DNA from: Miscanthus floridulus
Taxonomy: Eukaryota; Streptophyta; Magnoliopsida; Poales; Poaceae
DNA length: 64,000 nt
Direction of reading: 5' to 3'
Assembly: GCF_019320115.1 (NCBI RefSeq)
Contig: NC_089581.1
Location: forward strand, 14,375,925 to 14,439,924
Of the stretch, positions 19,258 through 29,566 are shown in pieces; within the stretch, counting starts at the first letter, position 1, and each line of letters starts with the position of its first letter. A program made the translations under genes and the position numbers. Below the pieces are notes generated by a model. That model saw only the letters and a list, made by a program, of their open reading frames with translations. It was not told the DNA's origin and ran no database searches.

Positions 19258-21768
19258 CTAAGAAATTGAGTTATTGCTTGATTTGCTTGTTTGATTGAGT
19301 GGGGAGTCGTTGAAGTGCTTCATTGGTATCCCATTGCTGATTCCATCAACAACATCACCCTTTTCTTGAAGTTGCAAGGCAAATTCAAGTTTCCACAAAA
19401 CATCTCCCATTGATGGACGGTCGACTCCATAGTCAGCAAGACATTTTTCAGCAGCCTCAGCAAACATCTCAAGTGAATCAGGCCTGATTTGACCTGCAAT
19501 GTGAGGATCAATTATTTTGTTGAGCTCTCCCTTGTGGTACCATGTAAGGGCCCATTCTGCGAGGTTCACCTGGTCTCTTGGAAGTGCTGGATTGATGGCT
19601 GGCCTTGCACACAGTACCTCAAAGAGTACCACCCCGAACGAGTATACATCTGATTTCTCTGTTAGTTGTTGACGTCTGAAGTACTCTGGATCAAGGTAGC
19701 CAAAACTTCCTTTGACAGCGGTGCTGACATGGGTTTGCTCAAGGGATGGAGCAGCTTTTGATAGGCCAAAATCAGCAACCTTGGCCACAAAATTTTCATC
19801 AAGGAGAATGTTGGTAGTCTTGACATCGCGGTGAATTATACCCTGAGCTGCACCTGTATGAAGATAATGCAGGCCTTTTGCTGCCCCAATGCTAATTTCT
19901 AAGCGTTGCTTCCAAGATAGAGGCTTCAGGTTTGTACCACCATATAGATGATCCCTGAGTGGACCGTTTGACATGAACTCATAAACCAGGATCATCTCAT
20001 TATTCTCATCACAGCAACCAATGAGTGAAACCAGGTGGCGGTGACGAAGCTTTGACAACATTTGGATTTCAGTCAGGAATTCGTTCATACCTTGATCAGA
20101 AGATGGATTGCCTCTCTTGATAGCTAGTTTTGTACCATCCTCAAGAACACCAAGATAAACCTTCCCAAAGCCACCGACACCAATGACATCCTTTTCTTCA
20201 AAGTTTTTTGTGGCTTTCTGAATTTCAGCGAAGGTGAAATAGCGGCCCAGTCCATAAGCACTAGATGCAAACAGGCTAGAAAAACCACTTTTGGTCCTTG
20301 TGGAGCCAAAGCGATTTCTGGAGAGCCTGCTGCAGCTGCTCATGAAGCTGGACTGGTTGGAGTTGAGCCGAAGGAACCACGAATGGAAGCTGTCTGTCTT
20401 CTGCCACTCTGGCCTTCGGTTTCGCCTGCAGCACATCACTATGGCCAATGCAGCTGCAATCACTGCCACAGAAAGACCTATGCCAGTTAGTATCCTCTTA
20501 CCAAGTTGTGAGCTTGTTTTTGGTGAAAATTGGCCATCTAAGCTGTTTGCTTGGTTGCTTATTTTCATGACTTCAAGGCCATTAAGGATGGCATCAGTAT
20601 TGCTGGAATCGGTTGTGCTTGGGCCAACCTGCACTAGAAGAGTGGAGTTGATGATGCTGGATGAATCCACGGTAAAGTCCTGGTAGTAGGCTACTGCAAG
20701 GCCCACTGTCAAGCTTGAGAGGTCAAGGTTGGATACACCCATCATGCCATTTATGTAGACATTGAAGTAGAGGCTATTGAGTGCCTTGCTTATAATATCA
20801 CAGAAATGTAGGCGGATGAGGTACTTGAATCCTGGCTCTGCTTCCATTTCCCAAGTTATGTTGAATCTTGCTTGCGAGGTATTTGACGATGCTGTCTGCT
20901 GTGCCGTTGAGTATATGTTTGCTGGAGCAATGAGTGGTGTGACTGCCTTGTCATCAGGGTACTTGATGGTTCTAGGAGGAACCCAAGCCGCCTGTGCTGC
21001 TGCCTCAAGCTTCAAAAAGCATCTGGTAACCAGGTCCTGCCCAGTGTGTTGTTGAAGGCTGTCACAAGTGCACCCCCCCATATTTAGCCGGTACACTACC
21101 TGCAATGCATTGTTGGAGATGTCAAATTGTTCTTGAGGAGGCAGGCCATTGTTGGTATTTGGAATTAGGGTGGGTGGTGCTGAGACAATTTCAATAGCAT
21201 TGATGAATGCTATTGAGTCCTTTGGGGTGAAAATGATTTTCGAGGTGTCTCCCTGTGTTACAACAATATACTCCTTAAGGATGGGGTTAGGGGGACTGGC
21301 TATGAAGGAGAAGTCATGGAGAAGAACCATATTGTCAGCGAACACAGAGAATGTTGCTGAGGTGAGGTTGTATTTTTTGTCAGGGATAGGTAAGAAGTAG
21401 AGACGGATCCAATGGCGGCCAGGCTGTGAGACAAAGAAGCTATAAGTTGAAACATCAGAGAAAACTCTTGCAGACAGGTACAGTGGGGATAATGGTGAAG
21501 CAGCAGTTGGAGAATTGTTAGCTGTGATCTTGATGTCCATTGGGGTAGAAAAGATACCGACTCTGGATCAGAGCGGAATGTCCTGCCATCATCAAGCTGC
21601 ACAGAACCAGATGCCCCGCAGCTAATGAGGTAGTTGTCTTGAGGTACAAACGGGCTCTTTTGTGATGCAATTGCATTGGTGCTGGTTACACTAGTGTCTA
21701 GTGATACCAAGGATGGAGAGGATGATAAACATTGGTACTCTTGTCCACTCAAGCATGCTTCTGGCCAT
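19258..21768 (-). CDS. CrRLK1L (malectin-like) receptor kinase, with frameshifts near the N-terminus
   Basis: A plasma-membrane receptor-like Ser/Thr kinase of the FERONIA/THESEUS family, which senses cell-wall or peptide signals. It seems closest to Arabidopsis At5g61350 from memory. An uninterrupted 760-codon frame covers 21540-19258. Numbering from that frame: malectin-like ectodomain 1-330, transmembrane segment about 350-371, kinase about 448-720. Kinase residues are complete: glycine loop GVGGFG 454-459, K475, E491, HRD 570-572, DFG 590-592, then [10 protein letters not shown]. No intron, as is usual in this family. The first part of the ectodomain ([11 protein letters not shown]..., DDGRTF) lies upstream in another frame, and the likely ATG at 21768 with a hydrophobic signal peptide in a third. 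So indels fall near 21680-21700 and 21545, and a garbled stretch occurs near 20995-21075. Either real decay or sequence error. Confidence 0.88.
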
Positions 21769-22186
21769 CTTTGTTGATGTTGGCATCAGAAGCACCAGTA
21801 TGTAGCAAAACTTATTGGTGGTTTCTCATGGGGAGGAAAGTGGTCTCAGGGTTTGAAGAAGAGAGGGAAAGGGTGCAGGGATGGATGATGGCTGTGGTTC
21901 GCTTTTGGAGGGAATGGATTGATTACAGAGATATAAGGTATTGGTTGAGTGCACGTCCAGATGAGATCAGGTTGCAACTTAAATATCATGTCTAATTATT
22001 AACTGGCCATTATCGTCAAATATTCTTTTCCGAGCTCCTGTACTGCTGACATGTGGACGTCGAATGAAGGGAGCTTGCAGGCCAATAGCTGGAGTACAAT
22101 AGTCAGGCTGGAATAATTTAAGCATGGCTATCTAGGTGTTGCACTCATCATTTTCATAAAAAAAGAATAGCTGTATCATGTTGGTT
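21769..22186 (-). promoter_or_regulatory. upstream region of the receptor kinase
   Basis: About 420 bp between the kinase ATG and a solo LTR. No clear TATA box or known element seen. Transcription would run to the left. Confidence 0.35.
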
Positions 22187-22191
22187 TATTC

Positions 22192-22457
22192 TGTTGGAGT
22201 TGTTCCAAATTCACTCCAGGATATAGGCCGGGCTTCTGACGGTAAGGTATATACACCCTTGCTAGGGTTTCGTGGAGACTTGATTCTCTTATAAGTCGTC
22301 ATAGGCGTGTAACCCAAAACTCTTGAGATAGTGAGATTGTTGCTGGCTGGTGCCCGTGGTTTTTCCCCTTCACATCGGAGGGGTTTTCCACGTTAAATCG
22401 TGTGTCTCCTCTGTGGCTTGATTCTTTACTTCATATTCCTATACGTCGTTCATAACA
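22192..22457 (+). repeat. solo LTR (266 bp), Copia-like
   Basis: Begins tgttggagtt and ends ataaca, flanked by an exact 5-bp target duplication, tattc (22187-22191 and 22458-22462). It contains the ttttccccttcacatcgg and ggggttttccacg blocks, common near the 3' end of Copia LTRs. No internal region is present, so it is the product of recombination between two LTRs. It lies about 425 bp upstream of the kinase ATG. Confidence 0.88.
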
Positions 22458-22462
22458 TATTC

Positions 22463-22938
22463 CAGTTGGTTGAGATTTGGAATCTGAGAGCTCTTTTCTT
22501 GCGATGGTTTGTTGTATGATATTAATGGAGGAACTAATCAATCTAATTACCAGTTGGTTCTTTGCTGTTTACCCAGCTAATGGCTTAAGTAATTGTAACC
22601 CAAACTGACAGTTTGAAAAGGAGGTTAGTTTATCAAACACGGTTATGAGGGATGACCATTGTTATCTTAGATTCCAGTGCCCCATTTATTGCTGTAATCA
22701 ACATAACTATCTCGGTTATCATGTTTGTATATCTTTTCCCTTCCATGGATTTGGTTTGATCTCAGAACCTTGTGTAGTCTGTCTGTCCAGGAATCACATA
22801 CTTAAGCTTCCTGTCATCCTGTGCAACGCCTTGAATAATACTACCAGCTTTCATTTTCTTATCATGCAGACATGTCTTGTTCCAGCAAAACGTGCAATCC
22901 AAGTTATTGCCCATCTGCCTGTACAAGATCATATTGTT
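22463..22938. other. spacer between solo LTR and Copia element
   Basis: AT-rich host sequence. The frame at 22645-22986 runs into the LTR and is not a gene. Confidence 0.4.
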
Positions 22939-22943
22939 ATTTT

Positions 22944-23964
22944 TGTTAGATTAATTTGGGCCAGGCTCATTATTTATTCTAATTAATCAAATAAACTTCA
23001 AAGGCCCACAATTATTGTTAAGTGGAAAAGTGATTAGTACCACATGGGAAATTCACTAAAAAGGTTCTCAACTTAAATAGTGAGTCTTAGGACTCTCACA
23101 TAGACAAGTTGAGAGGGAGAACCGGGAGGCCACACGTGCGCGCCGCCGCCGCTGCCGAGCCACGCCGCCCGCGCGACGCGGGCGTGGGCGTGGCCTGGTT
23201 TTGTCGCTTGGCCCGCCGCAGCCAACTCCCAACGCCCAACCACCCTGTCCAGGTTCATTCCCCCGACATGGCCTAACGGACAGATGGGAACGGCGGTACA
23301 CACCCCGACTCTTCCTCTTCCTCCTCTCCACAACATCTGAGCGTTGAGCTGTTCGTCTGCATCTCCGACCGGAGTTCCCCTGCGCGCACAGGGAGCTTCG
23401 GTAGCAGGCGGGGAATCAAGTTTTTGGGGAGCGCCGGCTTCCCGGCGCGACTGCTGCCCCGTCTCCGCTTCTGTAGATTCCTGTTCGGGTGCTTCTGCTT
23501 CCTGACGGGAGAGTCCGTGCTATTGCTCCGACACCGCACCTGCTTCTGCTTCCTGACGGGAGAGTCCGTGCTACTGCTCCGACACCGCACCTGCTTCTGC
23601 TTCCTGACGGGAGAGTCCGTGCTACTGCTCCGACACCGCACCTGCTGAAGCTTCCCGGCGCGACCTCCTCTGCAACATGGTGGACACGAGGAGGACTGGT
23701 GCCCTCACCAATGCTACCGACGGAGAAGATGGTGGTTCACTGTCCGTGGGTACCGGCAGTCCCACCCTAGGGTATAAACCTAATCCCATTGTGCGCTATT
23801 GTTCATATGCTTTTCTGTTAGCGTTGATAGCATACTTGGTTGCTGCTCCGTTAAATACTACCTGCAGTAGTGGTGGTATTACAGTATGGTTAGTGGTACT
23901 ATTACTATTGGTTAAGTCGTTTCTATGGATTAATATAAGTCGTAAATTGACTAAATATTCAACA
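22944..23964 (+). repeat. 5' LTR of the Copia element (1021 bp)
   Basis: Matches the 3' LTR but lacks a 33-bp segment present at 28870-28902, which contains the TATA-like ctataagg, and a further block near 29019-29056. It carries three 51-bp tandem units where the 3' LTR has two. An ATG at 23677 opens a frame within the LTR (see the LTR-resident reading frame). Confidence 0.93.
23491..23643 (+). repeat. 51-bp tandem repeat in the Copia LTR (3 units)
   Basis: Units starting near 23492, 23543 and 23593 share cttctgcttcctgacggg and ctccgacaccgcacctg. The 3' LTR has only two units (about 29131-29242). Confidence 0.92.
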
Positions 23965-23970
23965 ATCTAA
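23677..23970 (+). other. LTR-resident reading frame, possible first exon of gag
   Basis: An ATG frame of 97 codons inside the LTR (start MVDTRRTGALTNATDG) with two hydrophobic segments (AFLLALIAYLVAA and VWLVVLLLLVKSFLW). It stops six bases past the LTR end. The same frame is open in the 3' LTR (29274). A GT at 23772-23773 and an AG at 23998-23999 after a pyrimidine-rich stretch would join its first 31 codons in frame to gag. Without splicing it would encode a small membrane protein. Neither product is demonstrated. Confidence 0.4.
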
Positions 23971-23999
23971 AAACTTGATAGGTCTTTTTCGGCTGCTAG

Positions 24000-24840
24000 T
24001 TTTGCTGCGTCACTAAAACCACCACCATTGAAAGATGATGGATCCAACTATAAAGTGTGGCGTGTCCGTTCCAAGCTGTGGTTCACTAGTATGCGTTGTG
24101 AGCACGTGATCAAGGGAAAGCGCATTGAACCTCCTTTCTCTCACGAGGAGGAGATCAAGTTCAATGAGGCAGATAACTTGTTCAAGGGGGCTCTCATCAG
24201 CATATTAGCTGAAAGCATGGTACAAGTGTACATGGATATGGACACTGGCAAGGACATGTGGGATGCACTTGAGGCCAAGTTCGGTGTTGCCGATGCTAGC
24301 ACTGAGCTGTACATCATGGAGAAGTTCTATGACTACAAGATGGTCGATGACCGATCTGTAGTAGAGCAGGCTCATGAGATACATATGCTGGCAAAGGAAC
24401 TCCAGAACAATGAGTGTGAGTTGCCTGACAAGTTTGTGGCCGGCGGTATCATCGCTAAGCTGCCACCTACTTGGTCGAGCTTTGCCACTACTCTGAAGCA
24501 CAGGAGGCAAGTGTTCAGTGTGACTGATCTCATTGCTACTCTTGGTGTGGAGGAGAATGCTAGGGCAAAGGACACTCATGGCAAGAAAGCACATGAGGAA
24601 GGTTCTAGCGCCAATCTAGTGCAAAAGAAGAACTTTCATGCCACACAGAGGAAGAAGAAAAACAAGCCTGCAGTCAAGCCTAAAGCCGCAACTTTTAAGA
24701 AGAAGGGCAAGGAAAAAAGAAAAGGGTCTTTGCTTTGTTTGCGGTGCATCTGACCATTGGGCAAAAGAGTGCCCTGACCGCAAGGACAAGCAGAAGAAGA
24801 CTGCAAACATGGTTGTTAGCGAATCTGGAGGATCTGGGTA
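24000..24840 (+). pseudogene. Copia gag with zinc knuckle, one frameshift
   Basis: Gag core begins KPPPLKDDGSNYKVWRVR and includes WDALEAKFG and VAGGIIAKLPPTWSSF, typical of Copia gag (UBN2-like). The frame continues upstream to a stop at 23968-23970 without any ATG. At about 24715, in an A-rich run, the frame shifts. The zinc knuckle CFVCGASDHWAKEC (CX2CX4HX4C) then reads in the next frame. Gag would package the RNA. Confidence 0.85.
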
Positions 24841-26240
24841 CGGTAATCATCTACCTACAGTTTTTTCAGTTTGTCTCTCGCCTGAGTGGTGGGTTGACAC
24901 AGGTGCTAACATTCATGTATGTTCAGATGTTTCTTTGTTTTCTTCTTATCAGGAACAAAGAGGTTGCTCCTTGCTGATGGGAAACGGTACGCATGCTGCT
25001 GTACTTGGTGTTGGTACGATCAATCTGAAGTTTACTTCGGGAAAGATCGTGCAGCTAAAGAACGTGCAGCATGTCCCCTCCATCAAGAAGAATCTCGTTT
25101 GTGGGTCTCTATTGTGTAGAGACGGCTTTAGACTTGTGTTTGAGTCCAATAAATGTGTTGTATCCAAGTATGGAACCTTTGTTGGAAAAGGCTATGAAAG
25201 CGGAGGCTTGTTCCGCTTCTCTTTGATGGATTCTTGTGATAAAATTGTGAACCATGTGAGAAATGATGATGAGTCTAATGTTTGGCATTCCTGACTCTGT
25301 CACATCAATGTTGGTTGTATGACGCGTTTAGCTAGTTTAAAATTAATCCCTAAAATCGATCTGGTCAAAGGGTCTAAGTGCCATGCTTGTGTTCAAGCGA
25401 AGCAACCTCGCAAGCCTCACAAGGTTGTGAAAGAGGCAAGAAATTTGGCACCGCTAGATCTCATTCATTCTGATCTGTGCGAGATGAATGGTGTGTTAAC
25501 CAAAGGAGGAAAGAAATATTTCATGACTCTTATTGATGATAGCACTAGATTTTTCTATGTGTACTTGCTAAAAACAAAGGATGAAGCAATGCATTATTTT
25601 AAAATCTATAAAGCTGAAGTAGAGAACCAATTGGAAAGAAAAATCAAACGGTTGAGGTCTGATCGTGGGGGAGAATACTTTTCACATGAGTTTGATTCAT
25701 TATGCGAGGAACATGGAATTATTCATGAGAGGACGCCTCCATACTCCCCCCAATCCAATGGGATTGCCGAACGAAAGAATCGCACTCTAACTAATTTGGT
25801 TAACGCCATGTTAGACACTGCGGGACTTTCCAACGAATGGTGGGGTGAGGCTATATTGACGGCATGTCATGTCCTGAATAGAGTTCCTACAAAGAATAAA
25901 GAAGTAACACCATTCGAGGAATGGGAAAAGAAAAGGTTGACTCTCTCATACCTGCGCACTTGGGGATGCTTGGCCAAGGTGAATGTGCCAATCGTCAAAA
26001 AACGCAAACTTGGACCAAAAACTGTAGATTGTGTGTTCCTCGGTTACGCTTTACATAGCGTCGGCTATAGATTCCTAGTTGTAAGCTCTGGAGTACCTGA
26101 CATGCGTGTTGGTGCAGTGATTGAGTCCAGAGATGCTACATTCTTTGAGAATGAATTTCCTATGAGAGGAAATGTACCTAGCACATCTAGTCAAAAACCT
26201 GTTAATTCCCCCGTGGCGCCAACAGAACATCTTGAACAAA
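24841..26240 (+). pseudogene. Copia protease and integrase
   Basis: The aspartic protease active site is WWVDTGANIHVC near 24885. Then come the GAG-pre-integrase region with [10 protein letters not shown] (zinc ligands), and the integrase core with LIHSDL (first Asp), RSDRGGEY (second Asp) and [12 protein letters not shown] (Glu). The frame is broken once by TGA at about 25291-25293, within the conserved pre-integrase WHSxLCH motif, explainable by a single CpG transition. The rest of integrase is open. Confidence 0.9.
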
Positions 26241-27895
26241 CATGTGTTGAGAATCCTGAGGAGGATAATAGTGGAGCTACTCGAAAGAGTAAGAGACAGA
26301 GGACTGTAAAGTCTTTTGGTGATGATTTCACTATATACCTCGTGGATGACACTCTAAGCACCATTGCTGAGGCATTTTCCTCTCCCGATGCTGACTACTG
26401 GAAGGAAGCAGTGCGAAGTGAGATGGATTCAATTATGACCAATGGAACTTGGGAGATTGTTGATCGTCCTTATAGGTGCAAGCCTGTAGGATGTAAATGG
26501 GTGTTCAAAAAAAAGCTTAGGCCTGATGGTACGATTGAAAAGTACAAGGCAAGGCTTGTGGCTAAGGGTTATACCCAGAAAGAAGGCGAGGACTTCTTTG
26601 ATACTTATTCACCAGTGGCCCGATTGACCACAATCCGAGTACTACTTGCCCTGGCTGCGTCTCATGGTCTTTTCGTTCATCAGATGGATGTTAAGACGGC
26701 TTTCCTAAATGGAGAGTTAGATGAGGAGATCTACATGGATCAGCCTGATGGTTTCATAATAGAAGGTCAAGAAGGAAAGGTGTGTAAATTATTGAAGTCT
26801 TTGTATGGCCTAAAACAAGCACCTAAGCAATGGCATGAAAAGTTTGATAAAACTATGACATCTGCTGGCTTCGTTGCGAATGAAGCCGACAAATGTGTGT
26901 ACTACCGCTATGGTGGGGGAGAAGGAGTAATCCTATGCTTGTATGTGGATGACATACTGATCTTTGGGACAAGCCTCAATGTGATTGAGGAAGTCAAGGA
27001 CTTTCTGTCAAAGAGCTTTGACATGAAGGATTTGGGAGTGGCTGATGTGATACTAAACATCAAACTACTAAGGGAAGAAAATGGTGGGGTAACACTTGTA
27101 CAAACTCACTATGTGGAAAAGGTACTGAGTCGCTTTGGTTATAGTGACTGCAAGCCAGTGTCCACTCCCTATGATCCAAGCGTGATCCTGAGAAAGAACC
27201 GAAGAATAATGAGGGATCAGTTGACATACTCCCAAATCATCAGCTCGCTAATGTACTTGGCTAGTGCAACGAGGCCTGACATCTCATTTGTTGTGAGCAA
27301 ATTAAGCTGGTTTGTTTCAAATCCAGGAGATGATCACTGGCGTGCTCTTGAAAGAGTATTGCGCTATCTAAAGGGAACATCGAGCTTTGGCATTCACTAT
27401 ACTGGGTACCCGAAGGTACTCGAGGGCTATTATGATGCAAATTGGATATCTGATGCTGATGAGTTAAAGGACACAAGTGGATATGCATTCACACTTGGAG
27501 GTGGCGCTGTTTCCTAGAAGTCTTGCAAGCAGACCATCTTAACGAGGTCAACAATGGAAGCAGAACTTGCAGCACTTGATACCGCTACTATTGAGGCTGA
27601 ATGGCTCCGTGAGCTCCTTATGGATTTGCCGGTGGTTGACAAACCTATGCCCGCAATTTCTATGAACTGTGATAACCAAACAGTAATTATCAAGGTAAAC
27701 AGTTCAAAGGACAACATGAAGACCACTAGGCATGTAAAGCGGCGGTTAAAATCTGTCAGAAAATTGAGAAACTCCGGAGTAATAGCATTGGACTATGTCC
27801 ATACGTCTAAAAATCTGGTAGATCAATTTACTAAGGGACTATCACGTAATGTGATAGATAGTGCATCGAGTGAGATGGGACTAAGACCCACATGA
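26241..27895 (+). pseudogene. Copia reverse transcriptase and RNase H
   Basis: The reverse transcriptase contains [53 protein letters not shown] and the active site LYVDDILIF near 26940. RNase H contains [10 protein letters not shown], then TMEAELAALDTATIEAEW, and ends near HTSKNLVDQFTKGL. One TAG near 27515 interrupts RNase H before KSCKQT. The active-site residues are all kept, so this copy is young compared with the other elements here. Confidence 0.92.
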
Positions 27896-28446
27896 AGTTC
27901 TATCGTAGTGGCAACCTGTCCTATGTGATCGGAGATCCCGTGAATTAGGATGGTGAAACAAGCTATGGGTAGACCGAGGGAAGAGACCCTTTTAATAAAG
28001 GTCAATCTCTTGAGTAATGCACTTCTCTTCCTATCTGTATGGCAGGTTGGTAAATACCTCAATGTGATCCGAGTGGCTTAATGAGAAGTAAAGATGTCGG
28101 CCTACAGGGCATCTTAAAGAAACACACCTATGTGAGTTCGATTGCTAGTCACAATCTATGAGATTTGGGTGATCTCTAGATACTCATGAACAGGCCAGGA
28201 GTATGACTTATATGCTCCAACCAGAGGGGATGCTACAGGCAGCCTAGTATCAGTAAAGAAATTGAGTGAGCCTCACTTTGCACAAAACTGTCAATTCAAG
28301 GCATAGTCCATTGGTCAGTTGTAAATGAGTGTAAACTCCTTTTCTAGATGGATGTTCAACTTAACAGTCTCCATCGAAACACTGGTATATCAAACAAGCT
28401 CAGAACTAAAGACATTAACTGTGGACTTCTGAAGTTTGGTGGGGAT
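27896..28446 (+). other. Copia 3' non-coding region and polypurine tract
   Basis: About 550 bp without a convincing ORF between the RNase H stop and the 3' LTR. It ends with the purine-rich gtttggtggggat just before the LTR. Confidence 0.7.
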
Positions 28447-29561
28447 TGTTAGATTAATTTGGGCCAGGCCCATTATTTATTCTAATTAATCAAATAAACT
28501 TTAAAGGGCCACAATTATTGTTAAGTGGAAAAGTGATTAGTACCACATGGGAAATTCACTAAAAAGATTCTCAACTTAAATAGTGAGTCTTAGGACTCTC
28601 ACATAGACAAGTTGAGAGGGAGAACCGGGAGGCCACACGCGTGCGCCGCCGCCGCCGAGCCGAGCCGCGCCGCGCCGCGCCAGGCCGCCCGCGCGCGCGA
28701 CGCGCCGGGCCGGGCCGTGGGGCGTGGGGCGTGGGCCATGGCCTGGCTTGGCCTGGTTTTGTCGCTTGGCCCAACCCAAACCCTAGCCGCCGCAGCCAAC
28801 TCCCAACGCCCAACCACCCTGTCCAGGTTTATTCCCCCGACAGGGCCTAACGGACAGATGGGAACGGCGCGGCTATAAGGGGGTGGCGCCCCTGTCCGAC
28901 GGGTACACACCCCGACTCTTCCTCTTCCTCCTCTCCGCAACATCTGAGCGTTGAGCTGTTCGTCTGCATCTCCGACCGGAGTTCCCCTACGCGCACAGGG
29001 AGCTTCGGTAGCAGGCCTCCGGAACTTCCCCCGTCAAGCGTACCTGCACGGGTAGGCGGGGAATCAAGTTTTTGGGGAGCGCCGGCTTCCCGGCGCGACT
29101 GCTGCCCCGTCTCCGCTTCTGCAGATTCCTGTTCGGGTGCTTCTGCTTCCTGATGGGAGAGTCCGTGCTACTGCTCTAACACCGCACCTGCTTCTGCTTC
29201 CTGACGGGAGAGTCCGTGCTACTGCTCCGACACCGCACCTGCTGAAGCTTCCCGGCGCGACCTCCTCTGCAACATGGTGGACACGAGGAGGACTAGTGCC
29301 CGCACCAATGCCACCGATGGAGAAGATGGTGGTTCACTGTCCACGGGTACCGGCAGTCCCACCCTAGGGTGTAAACCTAATCCCACTGTGCGCTATTGTT
29401 CATATGCTTTTCTGTTAGCGTTGATAGCGTACTTGGTTGCTGCTCCGTTAAATACTACCTGCAGTAGTGGTGGTGTTACAGTATGGTTAGTGGTATTGTT
29501 ACTATTGGTTAAGTCGTTTCTATGGATTAATATAAGTCGTAAATTGACCAAATATTCAACA
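28447..29561 (+). repeat. 3' LTR of the Copia element (1115 bp)
   Basis: Starts tgttagatta and ends ttcaaca. It keeps the TATA-like ctataagg (28873-28880) missing from the 5' LTR. Two 51-bp units instead of three. Confidence 0.93.
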
Positions 29562-29566
29562 ATTTT

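Larger units (their letters stand above)
22944..29561 (+). mobile_element. full-length Ty1/Copia retrotransposon
   Basis: LTRs at 22944-23964 and 28447-29561, with TGTT...AACA ends and an exact 5-bp target duplication, atttt (22939-22943 and 29562-29566). The interior has gag, zinc knuckle, protease, integrase, reverse transcriptase and RNase H in Copia order. Few lesions remain: one frameshift in gag, a TGA near 25291 and a TAG near 27515. The LTRs differ by a few percent in alignable parts, plus three length differences. No tRNA-Met primer-binding site follows the 5' LTR. Confidence 0.95.

Noticed and set aside
23068..23648. ORFs in the Copia LTR from the 51-bp repeats, both strands
   Set aside because: They are translations of the tandem repeat; the 51-bp period is divisible by 3, which keeps frames open.
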